From contig JAYMTA010000466.1 in the NCBI GenBank assembly GCA_036897625.1, positions 1 to 28,291 on the forward strand: a stretch of 28,291 bases of DNA, in the 5' to 3' direction. The stretch's first letter is position 1; every line of letters starts with the position of its first letter. Under the pieces are notes generated by a model that worked only from the letters and a program-made list of their open reading frames with translations, ran no database searches and was not told where the DNA came from. Shown piece after piece: positions 11,081 to 23,789 of this stretch. The position numbers were made by a program, and so were the translations under genes. The DNA is from Pelargonium cotyledonis. Taxonomy: Eukaryota > Streptophyta > Magnoliopsida > Geraniales > Geraniaceae.

Positions 11081-11921
11081 CTAGCTCCTTTTGAGAGCCA
11101 AACCGGACAACACAACCAATGTAACCAAAACCGCCACCGAAATGAAGGAGGCCACCACAGCGCCACTCACTCTCTGGCAAAAGTCGCCGAACTGGTTGCA
11201 GATGGCGAGCCAGTTGGAGTTTTGGTTGCCATTGTGAGCCAAATACACAATCGCAGCAGCCGAAGCACCAGCAGCTGTGGCCAGAGTCAGCGCAACCTGA
11301 AAATCAAAATCGAAACCAAAACCAGACCACCCATAATTAGCCTATACACAAAACGGCAAAAACAAGAGAATTTATATGCAAGATCGATCGAGTCGGGTCA
11401 TTACAGCGTCCAAGATGAGCAAGAGGATGCGAGGACCAGCTGCATGGGGACGCACAATGCACACTATAGAGAACGGTAGGGACAGGACAAGGTACCCTGC
11501 AACTATTGCCATTGCAATCACAAAGAACCTACACAAATCATCATGTACAACGATATATAATTCACGTTAATACAGATATATGTGACCAACAATCATCTGG
11601 GCAAGGGGTTTAAGACACGTGTTTCTCAGTATCAGGTTTGAGTCTTAGTTGGTAGCTTGCTGATAAAAAAATATATATATATGTATGTACATACGTGAAA
11701 GTTGGAAGATCCTCGTAGCTAGCTTGGAACTGTAAGAACTGAGTGAAGAAGGGTAGGGTTTCTTCACTGGTTCCCATGGTGGCGGCAGCTGCTAGAGCAG
11801 TCACTATGGCTACGATTCGGAGGACGAAATCGAATATAGCAACACCCTTCTTCCATCCAACCTTTCCCTTGCTCACTGTGCTCGATTCGGGGACGTCGAT
11901 GGTGGCTGAGTCGTTTTTCAT
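11081..11921 (-). CDS. CASP: Casparian strip membrane domain protein (CASP)
   Basis: CASPs form a plasma-membrane scaffold in root endodermal cells and recruit the enzymes that build the lignin Casparian strip. Three exons join in frame: 11695-11921, 11405-11528 and 11081-11296 (567 nt, 188 residues, the usual CASP length). Four membrane spans are visible at about residues 28-50, 77-97, 111-135 and 160-182. The first extracellular loop reads [20 protein letters not shown], which contains the ETLPFFTQF signature that separates true Casparian strip CASPs from the wider CASPL family. The conserved Arg of span 1 (FVLRIVAIV) and Asp of span 3 ([11 protein letters not shown]) are present. The second loop carries [17 protein letters not shown] and [15 protein letters not shown], with the paired Cys. 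The start is the ATG of MKNDSATID. Which of CASP1-5 it corresponds to cannot be decided here. Confidence 0.95.
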
Positions 11922-12775
11922 TTTTAGGAGTTTCTTGGGTTTGAGATAGAGGCTCTTTTGTTTTTGTTGCTAGCTAGGAATGTTGGAGAGGATGGTTTCT
12001 GTTGATGAAAATGGAGATTGTGTGAATTTTATATAGTGAAGCAAAGAAGAGATGAATATGTGTGTTTGGGATTTTAATAAACTTTGTTTAGGTCAAATTG
12101 TGTTAGTTATGGATTGTTGGAGTAGAAGGACTAAGAGGAGTTGTTGTTGCTACTTGTTAATTCTTTTCTTCTTCTTTTTCATATGGATTAGTTAATTCGC
12201 AAATATATGTGGATTGTAGGTGTCTTTTGTCATGGATTGGACGTACACGAAGATATAAAGTATGTGCTTTCATTACGTATGATGCCATGGATCATGACTA
12301 AATATTTGACTAGTAGCGGCTTCGGACATACAAACAACGGTGACGCGAATTTTGTTCCTTTTGTCCACATGTTAAAGTAGTTATACACTTTTACGTAAAT
12401 TTGTCTATGCACAAACTCCGTGCTTGCTTAATAGCTCATTTTGCAAATATAGCGCAACAAAAAGAATTCAGAGCACTAATGATTTACAATCCATAACAAC
12501 TGCTTGTAAATCTTGGGGGAAAAAAATGCAATACAGATGCACAACTTCATCATTTCTCGAAACTCTGCTATACTTCTCTCTCGAACAGCTAAAAATCAAA
12601 TTACAGGCTAACACCGGCATTCTTTTCCCAAAAAAATATATGTGATCCTATGCAGAGTAATTATCTGGACTCTAATGGATGCAATGACGATCACACACCT
12701 CGAGAAACTCCATCCCGCAAAGAATTGACAATCTTCAGACGCCTTGAGAGACGGCCCGATAAGATCTAGTTAAAC
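11922..12775. other. Intergenic: CASP promoter and SPY 3' UTR
   Basis: The left part is the 5' flank of the CASP gene, including a TATA box. The right part should hold the 3' UTR of SPY, whose stop is at 12776-12778. Short frames at 12230-12412 and 12424-12645 have no coding character. Confidence 0.55.
12028..12035 (-). promoter_or_regulatory. Probable TATA box of the CASP gene
   Basis: On the minus strand the sequence is CTATATAAAATTC, about 107 bases upstream of the CASP ATG. This is a good plant TATA consensus at a distance that leaves a leader of about 75 bases. Confidence 0.6.
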
Positions 12776-15700
12776 TTAGCTCAACTTCCCAGAATGTGTT
12801 TGGTTCAACTCAAGTTCATTTTCTTCACTGGCGGAGAGATTTGACATTGGCGGGATAAGATTAAACCCATTGGTTTTCACGGATCCCTCTATTGAGCTTG
12901 TACTTGTTGCTAACTCAGAAACTTCTGCCACTGGCTCTTCAGCCCCCTGCTGCTGTATCGTCTCCATTCGTTTTAGAGATGGTACATCACCATTACAGTA
13001 CCTCCGCCACATGTTTCGATATGATGACTCTAAACCTAGTATATAGTTTGATCCATCACAGACAGGGGACCGAGACATTTGCTCCCGTAGACCCATCCTC
13101 AAGTTTGCAAGAGCTGTAACATCAGAGGCCAACTTCAATGCAAGATGGACATATTCATCTTCATTTTTTGCAATCAGATGTTCCAATCCTGTTTGAGATT
13201 CCCAATTATCAGTGTTAATACAATAAGGAACATGATATATGTATAGAGTTGAAATCCTGTAAATTTTTACATGCAATGTATGCAAAAATTCAGATGGCAA
13301 AAGATACAGTATCTTACCAACGTTGCTGAGAAGACTGACACCAACATTATGAGCATGCACAGACCCAGCCATGGTTACACATGGAACTCCCATGTACAAG
13401 GATTCACACGTTGTAGTTGTTCCAGCGTAAGGGAAGGTATCCAAGCTGCACAATTGAGATGGCACATGATAGTCAAAAATCAAAGACCACATTTTTTACC
13501 GCATGCAGAAAAAAAAAATGCTTTCGTAAAGTCTCAGTAGGTAGTCTGATTTCAAACTCAAAGACATGATAATATATGTTTCATGTTTTAAACTATCACC
13601 TGTTGTCCCTATAGCAAGTTAGCAACCATGGCTTATAGTGGGGATATCCAATACTAAATTTCAAGCACAATTTCCAAGCCAATAATGAAATTAAACCCAT
13701 ATAAAGAATGACTAGTCACTGAAAATAGTCTCTCCTATTGCAATTAAGACAAAAGATACAGAGAAGATGTAGTCCTAGCCATGTACAAAACTAGAGAGCA
13801 TACCTATTCACACACAAGACATCCCATATCAGTATCTTTGAGTGTTTAACATAGGTACCACAAACAGATATTTTGGGTCTCCTCACAACTGAGATAATAC
13901 GCCCATAATATTGTTCAACTCCACTTATGTTGTACTATAGTTCCCTACCATACACCTTTTTTCACATTTAAGACAGTACGGCAAAAGTTACAGTAATAAA
14001 TGATAATAAAATGGCTCAAAGTTAAAGTTCTTTATTTTATTTTTATCAGTCAAACAATAAAAATTAGTGATAACCTGTATGCTTAAGATGTTTTAGCTGG
14101 TCTTTTTCAAATCTAAAGATAAAGAAAATGAACCTACTGCAACCATAGGCCAAAAAGTTGGTCTTAGTCCAGCAAAGGAGATAACTGAATATATGAATTA
14201 GCCATAAACAAGTGGTTCGATGGTTCATTGTGCAGAAGAAACAAAAAGTGGAAAAGAAGCTAAATTTTCTAAGTATTGACCGAGATTTTACCTGATGTCC
14301 ATAAGACCATATGATTGCATATGATCATGGTTAAGGAGAATGAGAGGCAAAAGATCAACGCGCAGAGGTTCCAATCCCAGCTGCTCCAATGTTGAAAAGA
14401 ATCTCTGCCTTATACTCTCACAACAAAAAGGTTTGCATTTTACAACAAGTCTAGAGTTCGGAACTGCACATAGTATCCTTGCCCAAACTTGTAATACTTT
14501 TGGTGTTATCTGATCAAGAAAAAAAAAATCGGAATTGATAATAATTATAAAAAATAAAAATAAAAAGTTTCAACATTAGGGTTAAATTCGTAATTGATCC
14601 CCCAACATTTTTTTAAATCGTCATCGATACCCAACTATTTGATTTCATCACCATTGCCTAAACATGTATTTTTCATCCAAAATTTAAACAAATATAGAAT
14701 ATTCCATCTAAAATCCATATTATTCTATCCAAAATATAGAAAATCCTATACAAATCTAGAATATTCCATCCTAAATGAATGAAAAAATGCATTTTTGAGC
14801 AATGGTGCTTAAATCAAATAGTTGGGGATCAAACATAATATGGTTGCAAAGTTGGGAGATCAATTATAAATTTAATCCTCAACGTAATTAACATATGCAC
14901 AATGTCCGACAGAGTCTAAACTCTAAAATTACCTTTGCTAGATTGTTAAAGCTACCAAATGTAATAAAACCATTGGAAAGAGCAGGAGTTGGGGAAACAG
15001 GCCCAGCCTCTGGGGATGGAGTATAACAGAGGAAACATTCTGGCAATCGAACCAGCTCCTCAACATGCCTGCCAATTTGCAGAAGAATTAAAAACAGAAA
15101 TAAAACGTATATACTACTAAAATTTAAGCTTGCACAAAAAACGTGCTTGAAGTGCTTGACAGCAAAAGCAAGATGAACCAGTGAGAAAGAGAAACACCTA
15201 CTTCTGCTTTGTATCAGGAGGATCTGCAAACGAATCAGTTACTCTATAATCAATGGAAGGCAAACCAGTTGTGTTTGGGTAGCCAATCCAAGTCGCCTAT
15301 AGGAAAAGCATGTCAAAGCAGGTTCATGGATTAAGCAGCCTTAGTTGCCAATACTACACTATAAGTGGAGATATAAAATAATGCACAACACATAAAACTG
15401 ATTATTATATTGTATTGAAATGTTCCAAACCAATTTAGAAATGAAATCTGCATATCTACAGGCATTAACTGTAGCAAACATGGAATAGAATATCATAGCC
15501 CTTTTACAAAGGGTCTGACCTCATTTAAGAAAAGCGGTGTGTTAAAACTCCTCTAATGTAAGGATGCGTGGAAAGGCCGGGATAGTGGGATACTAACAGA
15601 AGGCAACCATTTAAAACACATTGCATAAAGCTGGTCCTGTAGCTTCCTGTTTCTGTTTGGGGCCTAGTTAGGTCCCCTGTTTTGTAATCCTCGCTTATTT

Positions 15701-18700
15701 ACAAGTAGGGGTTTTTGTCAAACCCTCCTCCTTGGAGGCTTTCCAAAAAAAAAAAAAAGGGATGGCAGAATGCTACTTTTTTTAGGTGGGGATGCAACAC
15801 GAGAACTTACGAGGTCAACCATCATAGTACTACTCTCGACCAAGCACGCTTAACTGCGGAGTTCCAAGCATTAGTGCTGGTAATGCTATTAGTAAAATAA
15901 GTTCAAGCTTAGAGGATTTTATAAAGAGGGAACAGGGTTTACACTGCCACTGGTCTCCAATATGGTTCAATGGCTTCCAAACGCACAATTTTCTTTTGTT
16001 TTAAATTTTTTAGCCTTGGTTAAATTTTAACAGACTCTCTCTATACACACATTCTACAGACTATAACACCAGGGGGAGCAAGAGAGCACTGCCAGATGCA
16101 TCAACACCAGCAAGCAGAGAGTAGAGGACAGGGAGGAGAAGGGTAGGGGAGAGAGTGAGTGTGTATGTGAGTGTAGGTTAGATTTTATAACTATTAGCAC
16201 AGGTTAAAATAGTAGAGAGAGAGAGAGACGAAAAGGTGATGTTTTATCTCATTTAGATCAAGGACTCTGGAGTCTGGACAATGTAATTGGTTTGGCCAGA
16301 TTACTGTTTCTTCAGCATAGTGAAAGATACATTCAGTACTTACATAACATGTTCAATGACAATGTTCCAACTTCTCAACTAGAATATAAAAAAAGATTGA
16401 TGATAAACAGTTAAAGATACTAATAGAAGATAGAACAAGAATTTTTCAATAGAACCAAAGAAGAATGAGAAAATCATAATCTCCAAAATACCTGAATAGG
16501 TGCAGGGCGGCAGGCCATCGTTCCCAACTTATTGTTAGCTGTATGACCAGTAAGTTCCACTAAGATGTCAATTTTATCTTCTCTAACCATGCTTGCAACC
16601 TTCTTTTCATCAATCCCATATATATCTCGCCATTCCCCGCCTTTTTTAAGGACTTTCTCCCTGAAACGATGAGTTTTTGCATCTGCCTGCAAAATAACAG
16701 GAAATCAATATCAGAATTGCATATCTACGCCAAGATATGGAAGAAAATACTTTTGTATGACAATTTCTTATTCTCATAACCTTCAAATTTCTTTTGATAA
16801 TAGGTCAACATAGTAACTAAGTTTCAAGTATAAATGGCTAAAAGAGCAAACAGAGAGATATATTGTGGTCTTGAGAAGCAAGATTCAAACCGTATCTATC
16901 ACCTTACAATAAAATATATATTGAACATATATATACACACACAACTTCAATTAGTCCATTCATGCACAGCCTTGTCGACATTACTAACCAATAGTACAAC
17001 TATAACTCATTCAGTTTATTATAAATAATCAATGCAGTTAAAGCATCCAATCTTTCTCAAAATGTTACCTACAAATAAAAAGAAAAACACTGACCAGAGA
17101 TTAGATACAACTTAGCATGAGACAAGATCAAAATTAGACTCGTCTTGCAATCTAGCAAATATGCCATCCATGTAGTAGAAAAGATAAAAATATATTTTCC
17201 AATAAGTAACTGAATTCGCATTTTGGGATAACCATTCCTAATTCGGTATCATATGACTGAAAAATGCATCTATATTGTGACAGTATTTCATATATAGAAT
17301 CATAGTTTCAGAAATGGTATAATAATGAACTTCCAAGTGGAAAAAAGTGATAAGAAAGTTGTAGATTAAAACTCTAAAGGATTAATACCTTCACAACAGC
17401 TGAATAGACAACCACCTTGTAATTTGCATAGTCATGAAAGACAAGAGGGGCTTCAATGAAATATGACACTGAATGAGTAAAATAATCAGGGGACACATAT
17501 CCAATCACAATGGGCCTTTCAGGATCTTTTGGGTTATCCCAAGAAGTATACTGTGGATACAACCTCATAAAGCGCCTACCCCAGTCCCTGGTTGCAAACA
17601 AATATTAATTCAGATGAATTCCCATAAATCTAAAGCTATAGATTAATTCAATACTTAAAAAGCTGATACTACTAAATACAAAATAATAAATAAGAATTTG
17701 CCACAAAATAGAACTACATGGTGCACAATGTTTATGCTGACTAGTTACTCATTTTGTGCTTTCATGAAAAAATACACAAACTGGGCTGTTAAATCAGGAA
17801 CACCTCTGCCATTTAATTTCATTGGGAATTTAATAGGCGAAGACTATGTAGGAATATTTGTCAACTCTATATAAATCTATGCTGTTTCTAGGATGCTCAA
17901 ATTAAACAAGGATCTTAGTCTTGCATCAAAATGTAGGATATCTTGATGATATTCACCAAGAAGAACCTGACCTTAGGAGGAGATTTCCCTTTAGAAATCT
18001 GGCAACCCACTAAAGATCACTTTCCAATTCATGGTGAAAATTATTGGATAGGGGCACTCTCGAAGTGTATACAATCATATGGAAATATAGGGTCCAAAGA
18101 CACATATATCATTTACTCATTACAAGCTGTCATTAACTGCAACTCAGTGTTACAAATGGAGCGCGCCAAGGCACAAGGCATGCTGCATGGTCCTCGCCAT
18201 GGGTGTCGCATAGTGCAGCGATTTCCAAAAGGTCCGCCTTTCTTGAGCCATTTGTCGAGGAGCATTGCGTGACACAGCGCAACCAAGGCACACCATATTA
18301 AAATTGAACTTTATTTAAAGCTTTTTCATTTCAGATTAAAGTCGATAGGCCTTCCAAGCCTAAGAGGGTTATAAAATACAGGAAAGTAAAATAGAAATCT
18401 CATATAGGCATACATGTGCCGCATACTTTTGTGTTCTAAGCATTCCATCCCCACAAAAAACAACCATCACTCACCAAGTCAGGACGTTAGGGCCTTATTC
18501 CAAATTCTGCTCTAAATCCCACCAAAACTCATCTACTTACCGCCCATATATTATAAATTTCATTCACTGACAACACTGAAGGGAAAAAAGAAAATCATGA
18601 TGGTATAAGTAAAACCTGTGTGCCCCAAAAAGTTTATCATCTTGTCCTTCATTAATGTAGTTCATTGCAAGCAACCGATTCTGCAAAACAGTTGCCAACC

Positions 18701-21700
18701 AAACAGATAAGATATGAATATTCTGACCCAGAGGATCTACCTACCAAATAAAACAAAACAAAAATTGAGGGATCTACAGTATTAGAACAGTGTCCTTTAA
18801 GAAACCATGGAATCCTTGCCACAAAATGTAGAGCAAACAGCAAAATAGGTCTAATTCTCTTTCCAACGACAAAACATCCGGTAAAGTAAAAATTCAGTAT
18901 CTCACACATGGAAAAAGAAACACTAAGAAAAGTCCCTGCTTTCAGTTGTATACTGTGATAGTGTGATAAATAAGTAATATTAACTCACGCAATTATTCAA
19001 ATCTATGAATGAAATAGTTGGAAACTGGTTTCTTTGAGAAAACAGGGTCAACCCTCATTTAAGAGTTCAGAAATTGATTACTTGTTACAATTCAAGAGCA
19101 AATGCCCATCATTCATAACATTGGGTGTGATGTCAAATACTAGGATAGACTCACAGTATCACAATCCAATTCTTAAGGGGATCTTGAATCAGAGTCACAA
19201 TGATCCTTTTAAGTTTTTCATAGAGTTTTCAATACAAAATGTACAACACTAGAAGCAAATTTCTTACAAACAAAAAATGTAAATATACGTGTTGCATCAA
19301 CTTAAGATATTGGATCAACCAAACTTATAACTCACCAAAACCATCGCTTCTAGATCAACCCTCAAGTGTAAATACCAAATAATCAGAAGAACACTTAAAA
19401 ACTTATGCCACAAGGCAATCAAACCAGCAAAACAGCATTTCTAATCTATTGTGATAATGTGGTTAAGGAGTAGGATCATGATAGCTGACAGAACTTAACA
19501 GTTAACATGCACTTAGGCCTTGGTGAAAAAAATCCCAAGGAGAAACAGTACCTGGCCTGCATTGCGGGAATCAGGATCTATCTTTAGGCACTGCTCATAA
19601 GCTTCAATGGCCATGGATATATTGCCAGCATCTCTATAAAGAACCCCTATACAATAAAGAAATCGTGAAATGAACTTAGAAATAAGCTTAATTTGAGAAA
19701 GATGGCCAACAAGAAAAATCTATGGGGAAGAGCTGGAATCCAAAAGGCAAAAAACACAGTTAGGAAATCTTGAAGGTTTATACTATTTGAAGCGCCACGA
19801 AAAAAAAAAAAAAAAGGCCCATTGTAAAGTGTCATTCCAACTAAAAACAAATGCACGAACTGATGAACCCAAATTCAATCAACAGTTGTGCAAACAGTAG
19901 CCAATATCATAAAATGAACAGGATCGTCAGAAAATTTGAGTTTAATAATTATTTCAATGCAGCCGCTGTTGACTGTCCACATGCTTCCCAACTATTTTCT
20001 TAACAACGACATACAAATGGTGCAACTTCAAGGAGGACAAATTAATTGGATGTTTTAAAAACATACCACATGACAAGATCAAAAACCTTAGTGCTACTTA
20101 CATTTAACCAGGCTTCCCCCAAACCCATAAAAGGGAGTTATATAACAAGCAACCTAGATGAAAGGCATTTTAGAAGATTTTTAATTGAAAAAACAAGGAA
20201 AAGAAAATAGAGAGTAACCTAAGTTATTATACGCTTCTGCATATGTGGGATTTGCCATTATAGCTTTCTCAATCATGCTTGCAGCAGCATCCATTTTACC
20301 CTGTCAACAGTAACGGAGACAATCAGCAAATCACAAACATCAAGTGATATCAAATATCTGTCAAACGATATGTCTAGGTACAAACCTGAACAGTGTAGAC
20401 AACACCAAGGTTGTTTAATGACTGTGAGAAGTTTGGTTTGACAGACAAAGCCAACTGCGATATAATAATAAGAACGATAACGATAATGAGAACACAATCA
20501 CAACGATAATACAGATATTCAACTATTCACAGTTTAAAAGGGAAATTATATCCTCTACCAGCACCAAATGTACCTGATAACACTCTACAGCTTTATCAAG
20601 GTTGTCCCTGTCCTTGTAAATTACTCCTAAATTGTTACATGCCTCTGCACAATGAGGGTTGAAGTGGAAAGCGAGTTCATAGAATACAACTGCCTACATA
20701 TAAACACATAAGATGATATTCTCCATTAGTTACATAACAAGTTGTCAACCTCAACTTATTTATTTATTGACATCGCACACACTTGCCTCTTTTTGTGTGT
20801 GCAGGGAGAGAATTACTTTCCCTCTACATTGCACTTACCATATCAAAATTAAGCATTTCACCATAAGCAACCCCAAGATTGTACATAGCATCTGCATAGT
20901 GCCAATTATAATACAAAGCCTTCTTATAATACGCCACACCTTGGTTGATATCCCCCTCCAGTTTAACCTGGAAAAAGATATCAGTGTATCAGGAAAAACA
21001 AAAAACATTGAAAAACAGTACAGTTGGCAAATGATGAAAAAATGCTGTTAGGATATCTTATAAATGAAAAGTACATATAAGATAGAACGCATACAAGCCG
21101 AATACAATTTTAGCATAAAAGATACGGCAAAGAGCAGAAACCGGTAAGGACTGTTATATAGAGTGCAGTCATTTCTATTATAAGCCAATAGTATGGATGC
21201 TAGTCTTTAGTCAAAGCACTAGGTAAGGTGTAAGAGGAGAAAGCTGACCATCATTTTAATGAAGAGGATCTGTCTTTTACAGGTAGTTCCTCTGCAGAAG
21301 TTCTAGTCTATTTTAAACAATAACAAATCCTAAGGTCCCAAAAGTATATATCTGTAATTTGAGCAATATGGAGGAAAAAGCCTTCTATAACTTTTGGTGT
21401 TGCATTCAATGATTTGCACTTATTAAACTCATTTTTATCCATAAGTTGCAACACCCTAAATGCCCAAGAAGGTAGGCGATCCGGACTATGATTGCTCAAG
21501 TAAATTTCAACATAACAAGGATACCATGTCTCTTTACACATTGGAGAACAGAACTCTTGCCAGCCTATTACATTGCTTACTATAATTCTATAAAAGGTTG
21601 GGTATCAAAGCAAATGAAATTCTAAGTTACAGAATAACCACAGTAGGCAAATGAATTATAAATATAGTTACATGAAGATAATCAGTGGCTGACAACTGTA

Positions 21701-23088
21701 TGAGAAACCACCTTTGTTCCTATATCTGTCAAGGCTATTGCCATATTATTCTTTGCAATCTCAAAGTTTGGCGACACAGCTAAACACCTGACACAGCACA
21801 ACAATAGACCACAGATTGCATCAGTAGATGTCATGCAATCAACCAAAGTGTATCAATCCAATTGAAAGACACAACAAGCTGCAACAACAGAAAAGTAAGT
21901 GGCAGATTACCTCTCATAACAGGCAATAGCTGACTCCAGATCACCACGGTTTTTATATATGACACCCATGTTGCAATATGCTTCAGCATACATTGGCCTC
22001 TCCAATGCAGCTTTCTCATAGCAACCAAGGGCCATGTCATATTGCATCATTTCAGAATAGACAACACCAAGGTTATAATATGCCTGCTGCAAATAAAAAT
22101 TTGTAAAGTAAGAGCTAATATCTATATGAAGTACATAAATGAAAATGACAAGCGTCACATGTAGGAAGTTAGACAAAAAGCAATAACAATTGATTTAAAA
22201 TAAATTTACAGCTCAGAATGAGAAAAACAAAAGGTTACAGCATAATGTGGATCTATTTTCAGAGCTTCATAATACTTCTGAATTCCTTCTTGAGTGCTGC
22301 CAGAGAGCTTTAAGCTGGTACCAAGATCTGTTAAAACTATGGCCAAGCATTCCGCAGATGGTTTGTATAAAGGATCAGCTAGTAGAGCCTTCTGATATGA
22401 CTGTGACAAGCAAAATTTATCACGACTTCAAAGAAATTTTAAGCACAAATAATTGCAAGCTAGTAAAAATCAATTATGCTAAGTACCAGAATAGCAAACG
22501 AATGCACAAATAATTTGTATTGCTCCATTTTTTGGTTTGAAGAACAAGTGTTTTATTTGACACGTTTTCAATGAGAAGTTTTTAACAAGCCTACAAATAT
22601 AATCATACTTGCACCAAAGCAGAAAGTGATACATATTAAAGAGGCGTAATAACAAAGAGTGCAGCATTTTGATATACCTCAGCAGCCTCCACAAGGCGAC
22701 CTTCATCTTTGAGTAATATACCAGAGTGTGTCAAAGCACATGCATTTTGTGGGTCCAGCTTGATTGCCTCTGCAAAACTGTCAATAGCAAGCTTTCCCGA
22801 ATTCTGCATCTGCAGGCATATCCCTTTTCCAATGTGAGCTTCCACATTTCCACTATCTTTCTCCAATATATTCTCGTAAATGGTGAGGGCGTCTATAAAC
22901 TTGTTCCTGGAGCGAAGAATGGCAGCAAAAGAAAGAGGATCTTTCCCTTCAAACTTCTTCTGGGGTGGAGAAACCAGCGCAGGAGATTCACTGGTACCAG
23001 GCAAAACAGGTGATTCTTTCATGAAACCATTCTCTTTAACAGGATCCTTTTCTCTCCCATTACCAACATCTTTCTCCATCCAGGCCAT
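12776..23088 (-). CDS. SPY: SPINDLY, nucleocytoplasmic protein O-fucosyltransferase (GT41)
   Basis: SPY transfers fucose from GDP-fucose to Ser/Thr of nuclear and cytoplasmic proteins such as DELLA repressors and the clock protein PRR5. Seventeen exons join in frame: 22678-23088, 22239-22400, 21911-22086, 21712-21787, 20839-20967, 20574-20693, 20386-20454, 20219-20300, 19552-19646, 18616-18680, 17389-17587, 16492-16686, 15202-15296, 14933-15068, 14292-14509, 13318-13445 and 12776-13188 (2769 nt, 922 residues; Arabidopsis SPY has 914). Residues about 50-440 are tandem TPRs, for example AYYNLGVVYSEMMQYDMALG and AEACNNLGVIYKDRDNLDKA. The GT41 catalytic region runs from about 463 (DWGRRFMRLYPQYTSW) to about 880 and includes ILVELTGHTANNKLG, ITFGSFNNLAK, LVVKCKPF (691-698) and the sugar-nucleotide loop DTFPYAGTTTTCES (745-758). 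The tail is Ser/Glu-rich and variable. PIQATW carries Ala where relatives I know have Val. An in-frame TAA immediately precedes the ATG, fixing the start. SEC, the plant O-GlcNAc transferase, is excluded by the close match to SPY throughout. Confidence 0.97.
14578..14879. mobile_element. Non-autonomous hairpin MITE in a SPY intron
   Basis: The left end AGGGTTAAATTCGTAATTGA (14578 on) and the right end, reverse-complemented AGGATTAAATTTATAATTGA (from 14879), match over about 29 bases. The symmetry continues inward: CCCAACTATTTGATTTCATC near 14630 pairs with the reverse complement of the segment near 14805-14826. The arms are therefore about 80-100 bp, around an AT-rich loop with short internal repeats. 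There is no coding sequence. The target-site duplication is unclear; CAAC occurs just outside each side. The superfamily is not assigned. Confidence 0.8.
15600..15758 (+). mobile_element. Probable 5'-truncated retroposon fragment with poly(A) tail in a SPY intron
   Basis: A GC-richer segment containing GGCCTAGTTAGG, TTTTGTAATCCTCG and a short hairpin (CCTCCTCCTTGGAGG) ends in 14 A residues at 15745-15758. A 3' UTR-like segment ending in poly(A) inside an intron is typical of truncated plant LINEs. No target-site duplication could be matched with confidence, so the 5' limit is approximate. Confidence 0.45.
16213..16226. repeat. GA microsatellite in a SPY intron
   Basis: A run of GA dinucleotides lies within a longer purine-rich stretch (about 16070-16230) of the intron between coding exons 12 and 13. 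No other function is seen. Confidence 0.6.
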
Positions 23089-23103
23089 TTAGCTAATTAT
23101 CAT
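23089..23103 (-). other. Four-codon upstream ORF whose stop abuts the SPY start codon
   Basis: On the minus strand ATG ATA ATT AGC TAA is followed with no gap by ATG GCC, the SPY start. The uORF encodes M-I-I-S and shares the SPY frame. Both lie in the same exon if the acceptor at 23118-23120 is used. Translation of the uORF is inferred, not shown. Confidence 0.6.
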
Positions 23104-23117
23104 ACAATGCCACCTTC

Positions 23118-23540
23118 CTGAACACCAAAATAAACCAACAAAAAAACTTCAAACCAAAAGATTAACATTTTTGTTCCAACAAAAAAATGCAACTTTTTCA
23201 AATGATAACCCAGTAGACATCTCAACTGATATATCACAACAGTAACAGACCAACATGATTGACCATGTATAGTAAACAGCATACAAGAACCACTGAAACC
23301 AGCTATGTAATAATGTCTTCCGTGTTCGTACCAATGATTGTTCTAAATGAACAAAACTCGAAACAATTTAAGGAAGCTAAAAACCCTATTCAGCAATCAA
23401 ACTAGCTTCAACCCCAGTTAGGCCAAGAACACAAATAAGAGCTTCCTGCGATCTAATCAAACTCGAAACACGTATAAAAACCGAAAGTGAACGAAATCAT
23501 TCCAAAAAAGAGACAAAAAGATTAGGGATTTGATGCTCAC
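23118..23540 (-). other. Probable intron in the SPY 5' UTR
   Basis: Reading the minus strand, a donor GTGAGCATCA (23540 downward) and an acceptor TTGGTGTTCAG (ending at 23118) would remove 423 bases and leave a short leader of 29 bases before the SPY ATG. A non-coding first exon would then be 23541 to about 23755. This agrees with SPY of other plants, where a first exon precedes the start codon. It is inferred from splice consensus only. Confidence 0.55.
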
Positions 23541-23780
23541 ATTCAAAAAGAAGCGCTAGAACATGGCGATTGCTGATGGCAGCAGCATATAGAAGAGTGC
23601 ACACGAAATGGAGTAAACGGAGAAGAACAAGAAGGCCGAGTGGTTGACCCGACGCCGGAGACGGAGAGTAGAGTGGGTGCGGGGCTGGAGGCGGAGGAGA
23701 CGCGAGTCTTTCTCCAACAGAGTGTAGCGATGTGTCTCCCAAACCCAGCGCCACAAGTGTCCGCGTTATGTTAATGAGCA

Positions 23781-23789
23781 TATATATAG
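23781..23789 (-). promoter_or_regulatory. Probable TATA box of SPY
   Basis: The minus strand reads GCTATATATATGC here. It lies about 25-30 bases upstream of the proposed non-coding first exon. The ATG inside this motif begins a 94-codon frame (23497-23781), which would be upstream of the transcript start and so is not called. Confidence 0.5.

Noticed and set aside
17943..18272. 109-codon plus-strand frame in a SPY intron
   Set aside because: It lies antisense within an intron, crosses a composition boundary, and has no recognised motif.
23497..23781. 94-codon minus-strand frame upstream of SPY
   Set aside because: Its ATG lies in the probable TATA box, so it is unlikely to be in the transcript, and the frame has no recognised domain or coding character.
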